40,717 nucleotides of DNA from Christensenella sp. UBA6345 (GCA_002437945.1 DJSB01000032.1:17918-58634), one strand, 5' to 3'; positions 39,501 to 40,399 are shown, counted from the first letter of the stretch. Made by a program: numbers and translations. The notes: a model not told the origin generated them from the letters alone.

Positions 39501-40399
39501 ACTTTAGTAATTCAACTGGACTTAACGAAACTCAAGGTATCGGAAAGGCTGGTTCGACACTTCATAATGCATTTAATAGTAATTTCTATGTAGACAGAGC
39601 CGAAATGAAAACTCCACAAGAGTTAAAGACAGAAGATACATTCAAGAAATGGGATTTTGACTTTATTTGGGCTATTGATTATACAGAAACTCAATTAAAT
39701 GGTGGATATCCATTGTTCTACTATAATAACAACTACAAAGTTATTGAAGTGACTGTTCTTCATGAATTATATGAAGAAGATCAAATGATATATGGTAGAG
39801 TTATTAGACGTAGTTACGATAGATCAGGAAAATGGAGTGAGAGAGTTATAGAGCAAAATGCAGTTACCGAAAAAGTTTATGTTCTAGATAACAACTATGT
39901 TGGATTTAACGTTGTACCTTATGATACAGGCGTTATTGAAACAGTAAAAGTAGATGGAATAGATCAAGTTGGCGAAGGAAGAGAACTTATCGAATTTACC
40001 AAAGTTGTATCTGACCATACTATTGAAGTGTTATTTATTAGAAGACTTTATGAGTTTACAATTAATGGTGTTATAGATGCACTAGATGGATACATGATTA
40101 CAAGCGACACTATTATTACTGCAGTTCTAAAGAATACTGATACCGGAACAGCATATATAGTAACCTTAACCAATGGACAGAGCAAAAAGTTGTATGACAT
40201 TGCTAGGGGACACTATGTATTAGTTGTTAATGTACCTATGTTCTTTGAAGCAAAAACTACTGTTACAAATGATGAAAACACATATGGTAATTTAGTTGAA
40301 GTAGACTTAATACCTTCGGCTACCGATGCTGAAGTAACAATTACATTGACTAAAGTTAATGATAGATGGCTAAATGACACTACACATAATTTTAGTTAA
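9428..40399 (+). CDS. Giant modular surface protein, GLUG beta-helix modules and InlB-B-like domains
   Basis: A single unbroken frame of 10,323 residues (roughly 1.1-1.2 MDa). I start at ATG 9428, eight bases after AAGGAAG (9413-9419); an in-frame TTG at 9398 lacks a ribosome binding site. Residues 1-50 are a basic N-region plus hydrophobic core (about 20-38), with possible cleavage after VDA50. By eye there are ten beta-helix modules, at about residues 52-899, 1084-1434, 1471-1847, 2538-2956, 6815-7200, 7211-7565, 8130-8487, 8494-8882, 9351-9724 and 9739-10101. Together they hold about 43 GLUG-like GG(I/L)xG turns. Module 1 carries a helical insertion and Gly-rich loops. Linkers and the centre (2957-6814) contain divergent InlB-B-like beta domains. 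The last 115 residues look like a Cna-B/transthyretin-like sandwich. I found no LPXTG, C-terminal membrane segment, dockerin or enzyme motif. I infer an adhesin or cell-surface fibre; the ligand is unknown. Confidence 0.88.
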   Translation: MKTKRPNFRVKHPYQNLINSILMGLILLLSSVLSVFLIKPISNSIGFVDAYGGNGSEERPFLIYNLDDLKNVNFYSKRTMVAGYSSNRRNFKLMANVDASQLNGIVMDSFDGTFDGNSNTITSSMQLFNIIEEGSVVKNLNIDTQFQATLFDPFSSFSLAVYKNNVLHNDLINNITGHNVKIEYGFDSTAKNNAAFSARYYLGALDNDIEDTQEEIALLSEEETTKKSQLEEKIAQLEGYKNKVNSAVEHYSIDLDKLVTEEYESLMKEGYEISDEDLSSILDHEKQINSLEYSEERLSALLDAGIDPYSKEYYVGTAVDDYLEAYNEENNLEVDEIYTDINIPHLAIANYGTITDININNPSETLYNHGGIVRLNFVDSTITKCVVNNGTIYGATNSPLGGIADINMSGLTQCGVDDVDLNGGSGYNEPVNYKEYAFNTYSDTYNTSFKNGASVGGLVGVTIPVTHVDSQLLAPVTPDSGEGSSTEDSNINITYSNCYYFRRDPRSPLKGSAGSSGSPGGRGGTVGGLVGVSYFGILGYIYSSSGNNSGLKDKTREGENKKDYANLECLNLTFNTCYVIGSFSGGNGGAGYGGAGGSGGPGGNGWEGTGTATGGDGEAGTDGTVGGGGGAGGNAGVFIGFFKSSYFKSWTLAVGYRTLTFSTNCYTPSYYTNYKLTAGYGAGGGGGGSGGQGGGGGGGIQFFWWQKHTSMYGTYGNWGRSGKIARGIYFGNGGTSGGVSTNGGTPGSSGGTGGKGGKGGNGGAGGSGGESGYVYSTYGYTETDSTVSTATYSSMKWATTGSNGGGISGGTGADGGGQYGGTGGTGGRGGDGGRGTSGQSANTDWTHGKLVYNTTYADGSRYTNWNLNTHKKKTFTGYDFNTVWYMDQTARRPKLRTSKSITNGNAILHIGLKIYLDNEEIISQSNEYKRFADLNFNISSPYLYKRNSDIVYDDQSYKSGNYVANSSYLDNVGFINDNGIYVKDGQILTITGNTNADKLTGVSHFDVIKVCIDENNSNTNFASILDFDTTNKYGYISSEYKYTSNSNSDTPSELQIKMRDYDFKGWTDAQPVVMKVYLRTRLKGAGTFNNPYQISNFNHFIYGIKNQNVDGNGKYYYKQLCDINLKPYHDSNNKVGLADNSRYEMGNETLYNAIMDDFKGIYNGYGFKISVDSGYIKRLLFGTENSGNVHNLYVEVSGTYTSSNLSNFGFITGKNTGTIKDVAVILKSNVTFPSYGSATSNGLIAGENSGNGKILDSGVWNAYSYRLTSSRAGNIGGIVGYNNNDNYYGKISGCFAKVNISASSATYAGGIVGYAVNDNYRIDNCNFEGNVSGNTSTTYVGPISPDPANRYYYKNCVWTSGNITGKYIDPSVNMEKYPTHIITSANKYSYKYLSETLTSPFNFNTYWSYEPNNSTTAPSRSTTSVMPRLISRQKLIGRYRKTYSSIADAYKSFGYNTSTSSLSEADKTIYDCDETNVYKVTNVTEFMTMLYLIDNVTLNSTRFIITSDISLYNSDADSYTYISPDVIPDELPSNVAIDGGYNNTYGHSIVSGIRLDYGITHTDTNLSVYSSSKISLFGYVYGSINNLIIEDSSVNYDTINTQSVFKGSKEGDRFVSLFGTVNTSKPIINDCEINCDINYFKDYYNESGMNVYTGTSQYTYIGSVFSHDNTTNSSIVNGLKVKGNINYYQYRSNTSLAGRVRIGGLIGSLEYNSKFKQVASLVNINYYSTNNSLVSNRYIGGLIGYANYTGTAHLEDCYYGDGKVGITKFTSGTAREYYGNINVTSTTNSSLITRCYAVANITSNQETAQQVYNRSVSEKWDTKLTWYVYNNTTYPTLWIHNPNGRKVDITSALGMDEQVSGWYKSKPILDKSTSATGSIAISGESKVTDSFYIDIVDGNFTEGSVSGHINAKDNQVYFTIKNNDDDETPNRDMYVLVLDVKAYSMYASGNWLTSPDKNILYTEVPRQYETADDFAQKQDVGFNFSKFKTQNTEDLTYSAVRWKNISIDINAGYKLYSFQFDAPNLSKLASDSGNGDATSDTLSGGDKINYSISVIQGDQRKGPYGDDNLYSSNIRTVGETYLNTLSSKIFIKCGDIIEVQFDMNNSKIPFVQGKKWAENTRLSTNYGLRLSNGKLTSANLLNTNINNRTINNDDGILGDIYTGESGTDFTTSFTIAPDNSTAYNDYFYNGKSVQHITPIYQRMTKVVTQLAITNAQDKTTVFPYTSTILNSKYDLLGCDAEGTPLDSSYVKEVNSSNGTAQDISTSTPKFKSYYVDGNVITNGTKSGILMSAPGNTVLCEYKNNQYTNAYQYNFKLNKYEFVRTSGASNQRVTSGSEKMSDINNELSKEVPHSQTSYLTDTYTFMYNYTSYKLDLTVLESGTGMNKDNPNQDLKYVSYKVMNQYAAFEGTSYTTGEIGLSSVEYNTESAKVNKLVSPKSNFKKLQGRVRITALVSVPADGIIRYKYYDKKFTSGGLKDTENITDANGNIYNTIKIISVNDASTGYSREIGITIDFYILQDTAITISFEPCSDYINLYGSDTYNDSNNNKENPYAIKNIADFVKFLRTEQNNLTNKENHYRIDNDINFNELNFKYDVNVGIETKTELNNAYFGFNYETIHGDGNPFKGSINGLGHGILNLYSEYDDRTHFGFIGVIDTNGVVERIVLENPKFISHKKKDTLKVYIGGIAGMNHGTIRQCGVTYGFDTNNDVSDCLFSALPTTSNMSDKMGNIIGGIAAFTEGSNAKIINSFFDGTLEGDYVVGGITGILSNCASISGCYSHGQATGNIVAGIAGQIEENERINISEPTQKLCKIEYCYSYMGLTGLGNNPVRSGIAKVNYISVNNENKSVVVTFSYFITDYDITNPPSINSITSDDGTIKTLPETNSIDKLRSYNQVKNTDGGYVNTTYVARMVDSQASEYWFDSDLYGDWDIDGTADISLLKQHNYGTPYITSIGNSVFYTISAWTNGTQLVYDEEHQYDKGSYNLLADKAGWDFRTYKREGNNEIYEEPVNERVECEVWSNGKVHTRKLRLNTKFYVPYNSEVTIAMENKKDVVGNSSEFYTLKGVYARSINDQISDDNPQLLDDNKYTKYYNTDYLDGTDYKKLKLTKDTAFQFYFYNAQPTITLYPSEKYYDDNTFANTKNKALIIDNYDFKSIKDQTNHYDDSNLSIYNSSDAIYTQNRITLDMKNNAIVDGNNVSLYQLSEIRFRYPYKQTGEYDIPTDEDWINGTLGVDYAAIKFDRDGKITIVGYTVNNEKYYINENVAIYNGKVENKTGEKLTTYNIVCRHTELFNNNSEDSTSVVKKNEYFKYSIEKSSTGKISVSFFGVETRNIEMSVFCSYKLDVKITAPNGAKLEGSSIKLNAITDITNPVIAPTNYVGNNGDSNILATTGINNTLELLINPGTVVKNELSGSWEFRHYEYDFKYETSNTTNTAGNELIAAEILKSVDVKTYGDSGTSINIVSALYDNSVDNDEFSGYERVKVDNKIKSDDYNQRLFSVSSISAMDDKNYNIYDESSDPSTPQINGVIIFEFVFESSVITRELTIDAFNINSGNIDLGSDYNSLTVDNKIKRIEARASNLISFVNKINQNIVVMQYLNTTNTVDYTTKLMNLTDLSSNAKLAQYESLLKTGKISFKFKVYNNAQVGYSFADESDTNNFKLKNIEDGTNTIEKYYFEYKFSNNYSRNYRFYWEGKYVNGFNDVAYSRDQLLDFDVNGTSDKQEYEYDYITKRLRADDSESYTLKLNIIELVSLSTSASLTGDFGTQYEYLPFVFGYNNSNIKTYHTYVDRKYSNKPNEGAENQYLATSKALQFIDYNRNNYGDASTTNFINNANMEIKINWEAGISVNDYNNISDTSKIDMSSDMFVTHNTHSYFEFVRYDNYNYSQIAQVDPNANSFTLDNVIITYAENNINLNLVLKVKTVKIEVVNEADFKPSASMENGQRTFHNTPLPTMSVVIKYDQGVGNDHNPVGTKDKDKKNNRIYAVNDFKSRLGIDGQFVKMTDYNTTDGSLNYQSNELYHGEYRTFDGFASNYIEYITYASNLTSQLKTYIRLTDESTLDTTNDANIPYYTRKVYEISVGIEVFAEVFDIKYTTSSFPYEELGTTPIVFDREDIRFSNVDLSNTNHKNFTMYSAISHSKSSVEMADNIISDYYTNTDVTPSVKTAYQKLKVYEYNGSVRKNSVYDVIESLVGSDTSYSLDESTANIGTTIDAFFGTNVYPNTVEYESSIYTTGLFDITKINDDVKIDNPAKIEFVYFPKVPFNLSAGVVQYTSVNGSKVTPILDSIEYTTEAYEAATTDKQYFSLPEQSGANSSSAEYNIHSQYRLLKSDIYINVSFKIPKDLSKYYDILGVSLINDQRLPLDTSFGGSGYRLPLDFSNSNEFTILDGSMTYYYGKQYKHNGAQNIEDQKLLVENGSPIMEDVEVSDEYFRMCFYLPATDFEGAVAKSFYSQTYRLDLVEKSRDMYYYSELEEYADIKVYDIGANKSANPENSNDYVILDTTDVNYELTVGDNVRSLNAKKFTVGTLGIYRIVVIPKDSSKFRFGYFGYGMTTNNDLPKTFNVPNSSSNIYRYNATEDINRPIISDVAHGELDLRFCSKDLYAFTDGGDDGITSYDFVNYFDQLTDEAALIRIVLYSITTSSATVNTAFATSFSFAQMFLGIDPLNAVGGEKIVGEYGKLRDSLNTEYNYIKSTPMSITYDEGGYAYYTFKVKDGFVFKDITITFVLPDGTEAGVTLTANEKDAKYNDKYVARLSVDDNGVYTLVVKDGSADARVNYTREFLTTISKTININVYEQLIKYSINSKSADGNALLFEPADIRFVATPNFYNINNNQFVYKFVNPNVVYETEYYNANDETKNINYIGRFGSLNSLGYSFVNQDEDFNILMNKRYRRTDWTIEPDQNKVAEIVNDKLSIAVGKVVNSVEIKQDTPYYDMPIVINAEFEKYYRLELAEPMILDITKDLTISVDDVINRDRYTLSKPIGTYAENNGYYRYNSIYGLNIYYKNDYSNFTEMPYNFVGWFNLDENTKNLKQITISKDMLIPRDDSETPSETALRVLGDTVIVPVFAEKHFIYWFEIPDNGLQSFENIAIQSKATSELSGYYTGIYTNNEYKLFDINNVEYDSEARNEISQVLLDHGYTLEDLDSVDTFVYIAGTYTSVHLKAIPTDDFRVVRWIDESSSDVTRTEPVLSTGGPSEYFIDGFKDKDVDNEGFNRFAGRITLKMQGIAKIEMMAAYSNASDSTSDFSENHDADSTIKYNYGNIYDHNQIVTKNVVGGIPTVFFDKEYEGADGIKDQNIYSKGVMLRSDDGGNRISLFAYQFLNTDNEYVRYVFDHFVYIRTFKGESFSSDLNYSSNGVVSNSVNAQYNLLFNKGNTSNPIIELQFMPRVKTGNDQSEVTAGKYIAVYKKAIKTEHKPFLMNYSDTGEDLQSTTLNTSMNTKITVSFNNEKQPYLIKYDNTSNILEGNVVVGEFVEGSKITVSSGSAMGNNIGYSYRQLVLPNKDKEKIVNDNIRELTVSMKDKVISLDSNADAGLYEYDYRRIFFHKFSIDPSEQAAIGYDGLELDSTNILCIKERLNTTASRYLALEGEKISFVLTPKMEKGIPLYIFKQFSILNNETGVRTQIKDGDGNPPYSVTSSGVTETFLDPEWENLTFVSSLKSCYIDGVISTNNIDYRAEYDYLHQVSFGIDRNETKTKELIALNDANTKINTNIPSKYILLDATKNGVVDTSASGYTIIFKVLVREGGDISISITPTEPNIYRIKKWFTLDGNIVTESGSKEIDNNSTDSTNFGTSTVTTSSSDDAKNGFGTSTIEIKAVSVGANQKYIAELLRTYTMSAPQYITGYITKGMDAQGGSLTDNEYDVEGNIVISPTGPRYDDGVIFRYFPIAKEGYNYNGFIINEDSNPAGDSNIVSKAIIKTDEFVNKLLNYDYILFSEFEQIVTTDNRLLMDKDIDSIYFVFEEREYKIVNTYVYANGTIPPAELIDGSYPVTQFKPLNNYPEFNTPVPDPDAADKEYYIIGHFGNSSIRSVMGSENTFVAKAFASRNALFDSLKDITKSQFDSSNIIQGGNWVSGASDDSDTDIIYYLKSTSIAGDIISPCLLDQYFNISGDDAIKFNSVLVNEISIYTILLVADKYTITAAICNTATEDNFEKLVTLPNFTTFTSDPNYTVLPNSNAYMVDHGAQVTMSTIYTKFSDTDTVIGDDNHEYNYKNLEFYGLFVKGVDNEGNDVYIQSAYANTKYYYNDGVIKFIIDQSDGNTAGNYFVIFRQRELIKITYKRTNGDYVAPTDNLQHQVDISGTIIIDDKLEIEDDTGEEFNRISGFGSYYNGSTLWVYVGDKLSLLVDKLYTRSDDGNKVYIEEETKFNPVKAKFEALDPILNEGEINPQEYTRIRRENDNKYELYVENYGLLNTYQTNIEINFSKNKIFIFKFDNELQLDKLKDTSLLANFLIDESIKDHDIVGDIEIEELENSVIITVEEGSILNLRYETEAYISDEKQYNTYYRYNRVYIEDNILPYELFVIKSKDDKDKEYITDQYNKVKIVVNDYDDDVVNVYVNYIQMFIFGYGTEPFGLNVLDKPIVTADADLIEKGVSVEPFKYSYKLITDNPDIPTNFSGFYDYGVNISLRAKMSQIYEFLGWEINGARPFVGAEIGTYENIVTTDTDSTFSVLLEKNYNAIAHFKADGNEMTIFGDGGAKIIYSADNSIEISNAISSTSFDAPDKKVTIKAIPNANASVVVENCFFRYLKDNKYEYFTTDENGSDGNPLLTITYNSDGSVTFVYNNENGYYVECYLEFKSTTWATNDYTTPTGSGTEADPYLISSPNNLAYIALVHSAAFGATSNPSLGKYYRLTADIDLAGKNWFPIGTARNNGGWPFSGIFDGNGKTIKNMYLYAFQNIFYVKDVNTYENIDALGLFGYTDGAKVYNLDVTGKVIYNVNGIGNTDKDATENANKFKTEDALKKKSVVNNDNIYVGGIVGNANNTTFVRVTFNNTINGVSLSDTTITVNDMNYVDGEYYQSVAIGNFIGKMSGIGYITDSATSNQLTLSTRINKNSNDVVSVGGMIGYNNCSKLTLSNSRVRTSVIADVNEYADTVGGMIGVNNSTIINISDSYAEGILSYLGNNTTVGGILGSVLNADSSTITLNNVYYTFNGVTSNTYGEVYSADMNTDNYNTNYPWSIVDGSQPRLWVFDLGYNTLTENEPVKVGDTYLITTKDEFVWLLNSFKDTSRLNCNNALLSSDIDFADSLWTPVDVPNNFVLDFSGFTLKNVRVKDNQAMFTNNYGTIKNLVITNSGNYSSYALGNQAMVVANNYATLQHIQVSADVVNKHYNQSAYSQQLILGGVVAQLIDGNANIKKSYFNGNIMVDCDNISSSIVAGLVGRINNAPNTVVSQNYADANININANKVINAYVAGLIGYINNSNNLSVSDNYATGNITLSNSILSSQTKVANIIAGFASDTASSITVRHVYGVNTMPTNSMGALGEKGNNVTLSIDKAYVLDTTFNGTLDPQHGEKKTRTELQDKTVLTQPDAGTFANWDFVDIWAYESNINDGYPILLETKNIHSVYVTINFEKGPFGYVYSKENKYLIDYVTKYGYPINGLKQITVLTDANGKFCGATGKLTAEHQSELIITSETHNDETYMNLYKATVDGVESATDNDIPITGVIKDYNVVVDYRWNRYRVDASPQDPSFGNVNVERVNNLVGDNTDYSSADYNEEYYYVHGELVKLTSTPNGNAELFKWQKEVNGEYVDITTYDFADTNCIYVKDDTELNNALGTLKEGQYIFNWYTGELYFYVTQSTEGGYRAVFVNTYTPSFTVVDSNLQPVVDVNPETNKKDGEIVSVETSMYDDGYYNVSKIYRYDADGKVVTKFIEGSRITVKVVSNNNYKIDSVYFNTTMIIDSQGTPQGATAEQYYDISYAESPYYHQKATFDISKMDAISNGDYKFKLVLIDYKIKVRLSNGGSLNADSFTLNHNDVDGDYYLVKGGSSIKFDVEVFNRYVLAEFNLSEDQLYIEPRRDNHEHKPKLFSIKELNNYDLYRYNLEVLDENNIGKIVSVGELYSRTDANGNSSAVYDSKNSNFTFTADGVNSDMTLYINFAQYNWYDNFTVEVPGINKDTGRQESSGQVRYGLTSDTAYHVSDANQLAYIMQLINNNNSYVVDGVRHYYRDAYYKLISQEYNLSDRFWTPIAGLTGTEFGGAIFSTPDASEGDVSGVSGKKLVKEIYMEPYNIQLFNGLNIGNLDQFANGVGFVGKSNNGLISNINFENIHINHYIDDQFNIGGLIAYSDGGHVFNTNVNLSSIDINKDSTVGSIIGYADNSSSLFKVYTDTTLNINGNNNIVGGLVGRNNGIIEASYGLLTITNKLTNIVGGLVGYNSGLVEMSYSNSNILTNDLINVGGLVGFGGSKAELKNTYYITGKMTDLTGGAIGGINEKPVGNYSDNIENEIDSVGKTNRDSFKGFNFINIYTMGTESPEFVRTTSLTNSVNLGGNGTSESPYIIANNLQFNTFTKTLSSDDYNNINVYYELNGNIDLSGYDYETIDTFKANFNGNGYTISGLHIERNSDSNVAFIKVNEGVIRDVKFTYAVVVGDNNVAGVVNENKGLMHGVEFSGIVMGRDLVAGVVGTNGADNGKGTLVRLGSTATVSGHDYVAGVVSKLIDSNIDSYNDVFAIKYNSDGTFITPYVGITESFNRGSVFGYNYVAGLSAYVNNSIAHESIRNAYNTGDIYGVTNIGGLVGNANNTSINFVYSFGDITSYDGSIENNTVDNIGIGHIIGSANNVNIGYMLNGLSVGVGLYPSDEKYIYIVKDNNIIFNDTPSIGKSSGCVDKSVRYDYASLKNQRTFTNYHYDFIDMWRYFDVENNFNYSLPILKYFHSYLIRISVNEFGGYRVDEKFGKVNDNGEIYVLQGDSLEINFISDTHYHLYNQIVDSVTTKLEPEYVDGVPDNTNKQFVYTFEQVTAPHKIHVNFAIDKYKFNLDLLPKVDGVNIGDVVLVDTEGNEVVDGIYEYGQVVTIIAKDFNNFKLQNISHERLINGQSQTEVLSMGSVEKDGDTNVFIHTSSDGNYVLKETRKIMTNEVDGNVVELNYSTEQIELIFTANDFTANGLSINADGCSPALGSYTAHFIKQFNLKVEIVTWIDILDKQLSTEIGGEIEAHLKSTNGSILNADGEGLIDAGEIISIKAYPYIGYNFIDYSDGIRADGVDVNILSQNVLETFAINNDRTIYVNFELKGYTVNIIMGNNGKQVRVYSANDNPEDDIYLENPGKLSVEVKHGYTLKFDVFAKSGYAVASVTAIGKPETTYEVTVTNELAMRAMEYINVVGSFDIEISFRRELWSDHPSDSLTGEGTVDNPYLITNGHDLGLIANMVNINGETFLGKYFKVVPKDEDGNLIDTIDLSAYYFNPIGIIGNDEKQFKGTIEGDFKTIAEIKIDGISSQLGFFNKPNAVINNLTFNNLSIVSTSSDSVVGGIAAINEGTLNNVQIIGTSTITATGTVGGIVGINNGTINRVKSEVAVSGYGKYVGGIVGINSSNISYANNSKEVTNGTTNTETYVGGIAGYTTLNSLITKSGNFATISGNYAGGIVGNFARGTISDVYNVANVVGTTFAGGIFGYKDASSDTQVKISNSYSVGKVGNSTSGGIYGYVDSSLTIQFNNVFYSTTNTGNTAQKGASAKSDAELRNIDTFTGFDFVNVWGIDNNTQDIMSRHNYGRPFIWEVETWDDWTQYSQSVTPNEDGSYYIYNPAQLVWLSEKVNSGELITTGINFELKSNIDLFGHNFIPIGTEDNKFEGNFIGNGFSISGLTIDGRYTDKLGNAVGLFGYTNNAKVQDLNMLTTFIVEDSAYAGTLIGNSTNTTITNVIINSEGGKYLGKIKSLPNSNSIIGGLVGYFDGSLQYASINVGVQVEDGIGGGVVGKNTATIDQIASTSTIIANNTNAVIGGIVGDNEGQLTNAYFMGGINTNVNAAAVGGIVGNNTGIVKYTYAVPSEFTATGIVGGIIGINDTYTVEAVTDTDKVTYNYFSNSTGLNETQGIGKAGSTLHNAFNSNFYVDRAEMKTPQELKTEDTFKKWDFDFIWAIDYTETQLNGGYPLFYYNNNYKVIEVTVLHELYEEDQMIYGRVIRRSYDRSGKWSERVIEQNAVTEKVYVLDNNYVGFNVVPYDTGVIETVKVDGIDQVGEGRELIEFTKVVSDHTIEVLFIRRLYEFTINGVIDALDGYMITSDTIITAVLKNTDTGTAYIVTLTNGQSKKLYDIARGHYVLVVNVPMFFEAKTTVTNDENTYGNLVEVDLIPSATDAEVTITLTKVNDRWLNDTTHNFS
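9581..12124 (+). repeat. Beta-helix module 1 with coiled-coil and glycine-rich insertions
   Basis: The opener GGNGSEERPFLI (residue 52) is followed by the 'FDGTFDGNSNTI' form of the conserved F.G.f.GnG.tI segment. A strongly charged helical insertion interrupts it at about residues 206-310, with coiled-coil heptads at 206-248 (EEIALLSEEE, KSQLEEKIAQLE). The beta-helix then resumes with two GGLVGV turns and the glycine-rich loops. It closes with FNTVWYMDQTARRPKLR near residue 899. At about 850 residues it is more than twice the length of the other modules because of the insertions. Confidence 0.65.
10958..11941 (+). repeat. Glycine-rich GGX-triplet loops
   Basis: Glycine-rich blocks lie at residues 511-525, 585-636, 678-699, 732-772 and 801-838. 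Parts are in strict GGX register, for example GGTGGKGGKGGNGGAGG and GGTGGTGGRGGDGG. They are separated by ordinary beta-helix-like strands (NCYYF, NTCYVIGSF, TNCYTP) and by an aromatic stretch IQFFWWQKHTSMYGTYGNW. Each block follows a GLUG-type strand, so they look like loops leaving the beta-helix. GGX triplets are the hallmark of polyglycine-II bundles, known from snow flea antifreeze protein and the phage S16 tail-fibre adhesin. The GGT/GGC codons make this a local GC-rich island in a very AT-rich gene. Confidence 0.8.
12677..14968 (+). repeat. Beta-helix modules 2 and 3
   Basis: Module 2 (residues 1084-1434) opens with GAGTFNNPYQIS, has FKGIYNGYGFKI and two GG-I-V-G-Y turns, and closes at FNTYWSYEP...MPRLISRQK. 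Module 3 (1471-1847) has a degenerate opener (DETNVYKVTNVTEF), the strand FIITSDISL, two GG-L-I-G turns and the closer WYVYNNTTYPTLWIH. A segment of about 185 residues separates modules 1 and 2, and only about 37 residues separate modules 2 and 3. Confidence 0.6.
17039..18295 (+). repeat. Beta-helix module 4
   Basis: Residues 2538-2956. The opener is NKENPYAIKNIADFVKFL, followed by HYRIDNDINF and FKGSINGLGHGI. Four GLUG-like turns follow (YIGGIAG, IIGGIAA, VVGGITG, IVAGIAG) with typical NSFFDGTLEG and GCYSHGQATG strands. The closer is DLYGDWDIDGTADI...YGTPYI. Roughly 690 residues of unassigned, probably beta-rich sequence precede it (from 14969). Confidence 0.65.
18296..29869 (+). other. Central non-helix region of the giant protein, InlB-B-like and unassigned
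   Basis: Residues 2957-6814, the largest part without beta-helix modules. Several stretches follow the divergent InlB-B repeat pattern of 'v.i.A.p....f..W......s....v........A.F'. Examples are LKAIPTDDFRVVRWI near 24910, ISITPTEPNIYRIKKWF near 26690, and ISLRAKMSQIYEFLGWEI...YNAIAHF near 29310-29490. Between them are long Asn/Asp/Tyr/Ser-rich segments I cannot assign. No enzyme active-site motif is recognisable. The frame stays open throughout, with codon use like the flanks. Confidence 0.5.
29870..33814 (+). repeat. Super-repeat unit I: modules 5 and 6 plus linker
   Basis: Module 5 (residues 6815-7200) has the clearest opener, GSGTEADPYLIS, then YYRLTADIDLAGKNWFPIG and FSGIFDGNGKTIKNM, four GG turns, and the closer YPWSIVDGSQPRLW. 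Module 6 (7211-7565) follows after about 10 residues: VGDTYLITTKDEFVWLL, SSDIDFADSLWTPV, four turns, then FVDIWAYESNINDGYPILL. A linker of about 565 residues with divergent InlB-B-like strands (for example VVVDYRWNRYRVDASP) leads to unit II. Confidence 0.7.
33815..37477 (+). repeat. Super-repeat unit II: modules 7 and 8 plus linker
   Basis: Module 7 (residues 8130-8487) has the opener TAYHVSDANQLAYIMQLI, the strand FWTPIAGL, six GLUG-like turns including tandem IVGGLVGRN/IVGGLVGYN, and the closer FINIYTMGTESPEF. Module 8 (8494-8882) opens with GGNGTSESPYII, then YYELNGNIDLSGYD and FNGNGYTISGL, six turns, and FIDMWRYFD...LPILKYF. A linker of about 470 residues begins like that of unit I, with KIHVNFAIDKYKFNLDLLPK matching its YNVVVDYRWNRYRVDASP. 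Confidence 0.7.
34457..34564 (+). repeat. DNA-level tandem GLUG repeat, 84-bp period
   Basis: An identical 24-bp block encoding N-I-V-G-G-L-V-G occurs at 34457-34480 and 34541-34564, an exact 84-bp (28-codon) period. A third, degenerate copy starts near 34628. Most other GLUG turns have diverged at DNA level, so this pair looks like a recent duplication or gene conversion. Confidence 0.75.
37478..40399 (+). repeat. Super-repeat unit III: modules 9 and 10 plus short C-terminal tail
   Basis: Module 9 (residues 9351-9724) has the opener GEGTVDNPYLIT, FKGTIEGDFKTI, seven GLUG-like turns, and FVNVWGIDNN...YGRPFIWEVE. Module 10 (9739-10101) has GSYYIYNPAQLVWL, FELKSNIDLFGHNFIPIG, FEGNFIGNGFSISGL, six turns, and FDFIWAIDY...GGYPLFYY. 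The linker is shortened to about 108 residues (HTIEVLFIRRLYEFTING aligns with the earlier linkers). The protein then ends in about 115 residues resembling a Cna-B-like sandwich (TAVLKNTDTGTAY, VEVDLIPSATDAEVTITL). Confidence 0.7.

Noticed and set aside
29870..39730. CRISPR array or non-coding tandem repeats
   Set aside because: The repeated GGTGGT-ATT-type blocks are all in one reading frame, encode GLUG turns, have diverged at synonymous sites and have no spacer structure.
178..40399. Mollicute-type genetic code (TGA as Trp), considered because of the extreme AT content
   Set aside because: Long frames run without internal TGA, and Trp is encoded by TGG throughout, including conserved Trp in RpoD and DnaG.
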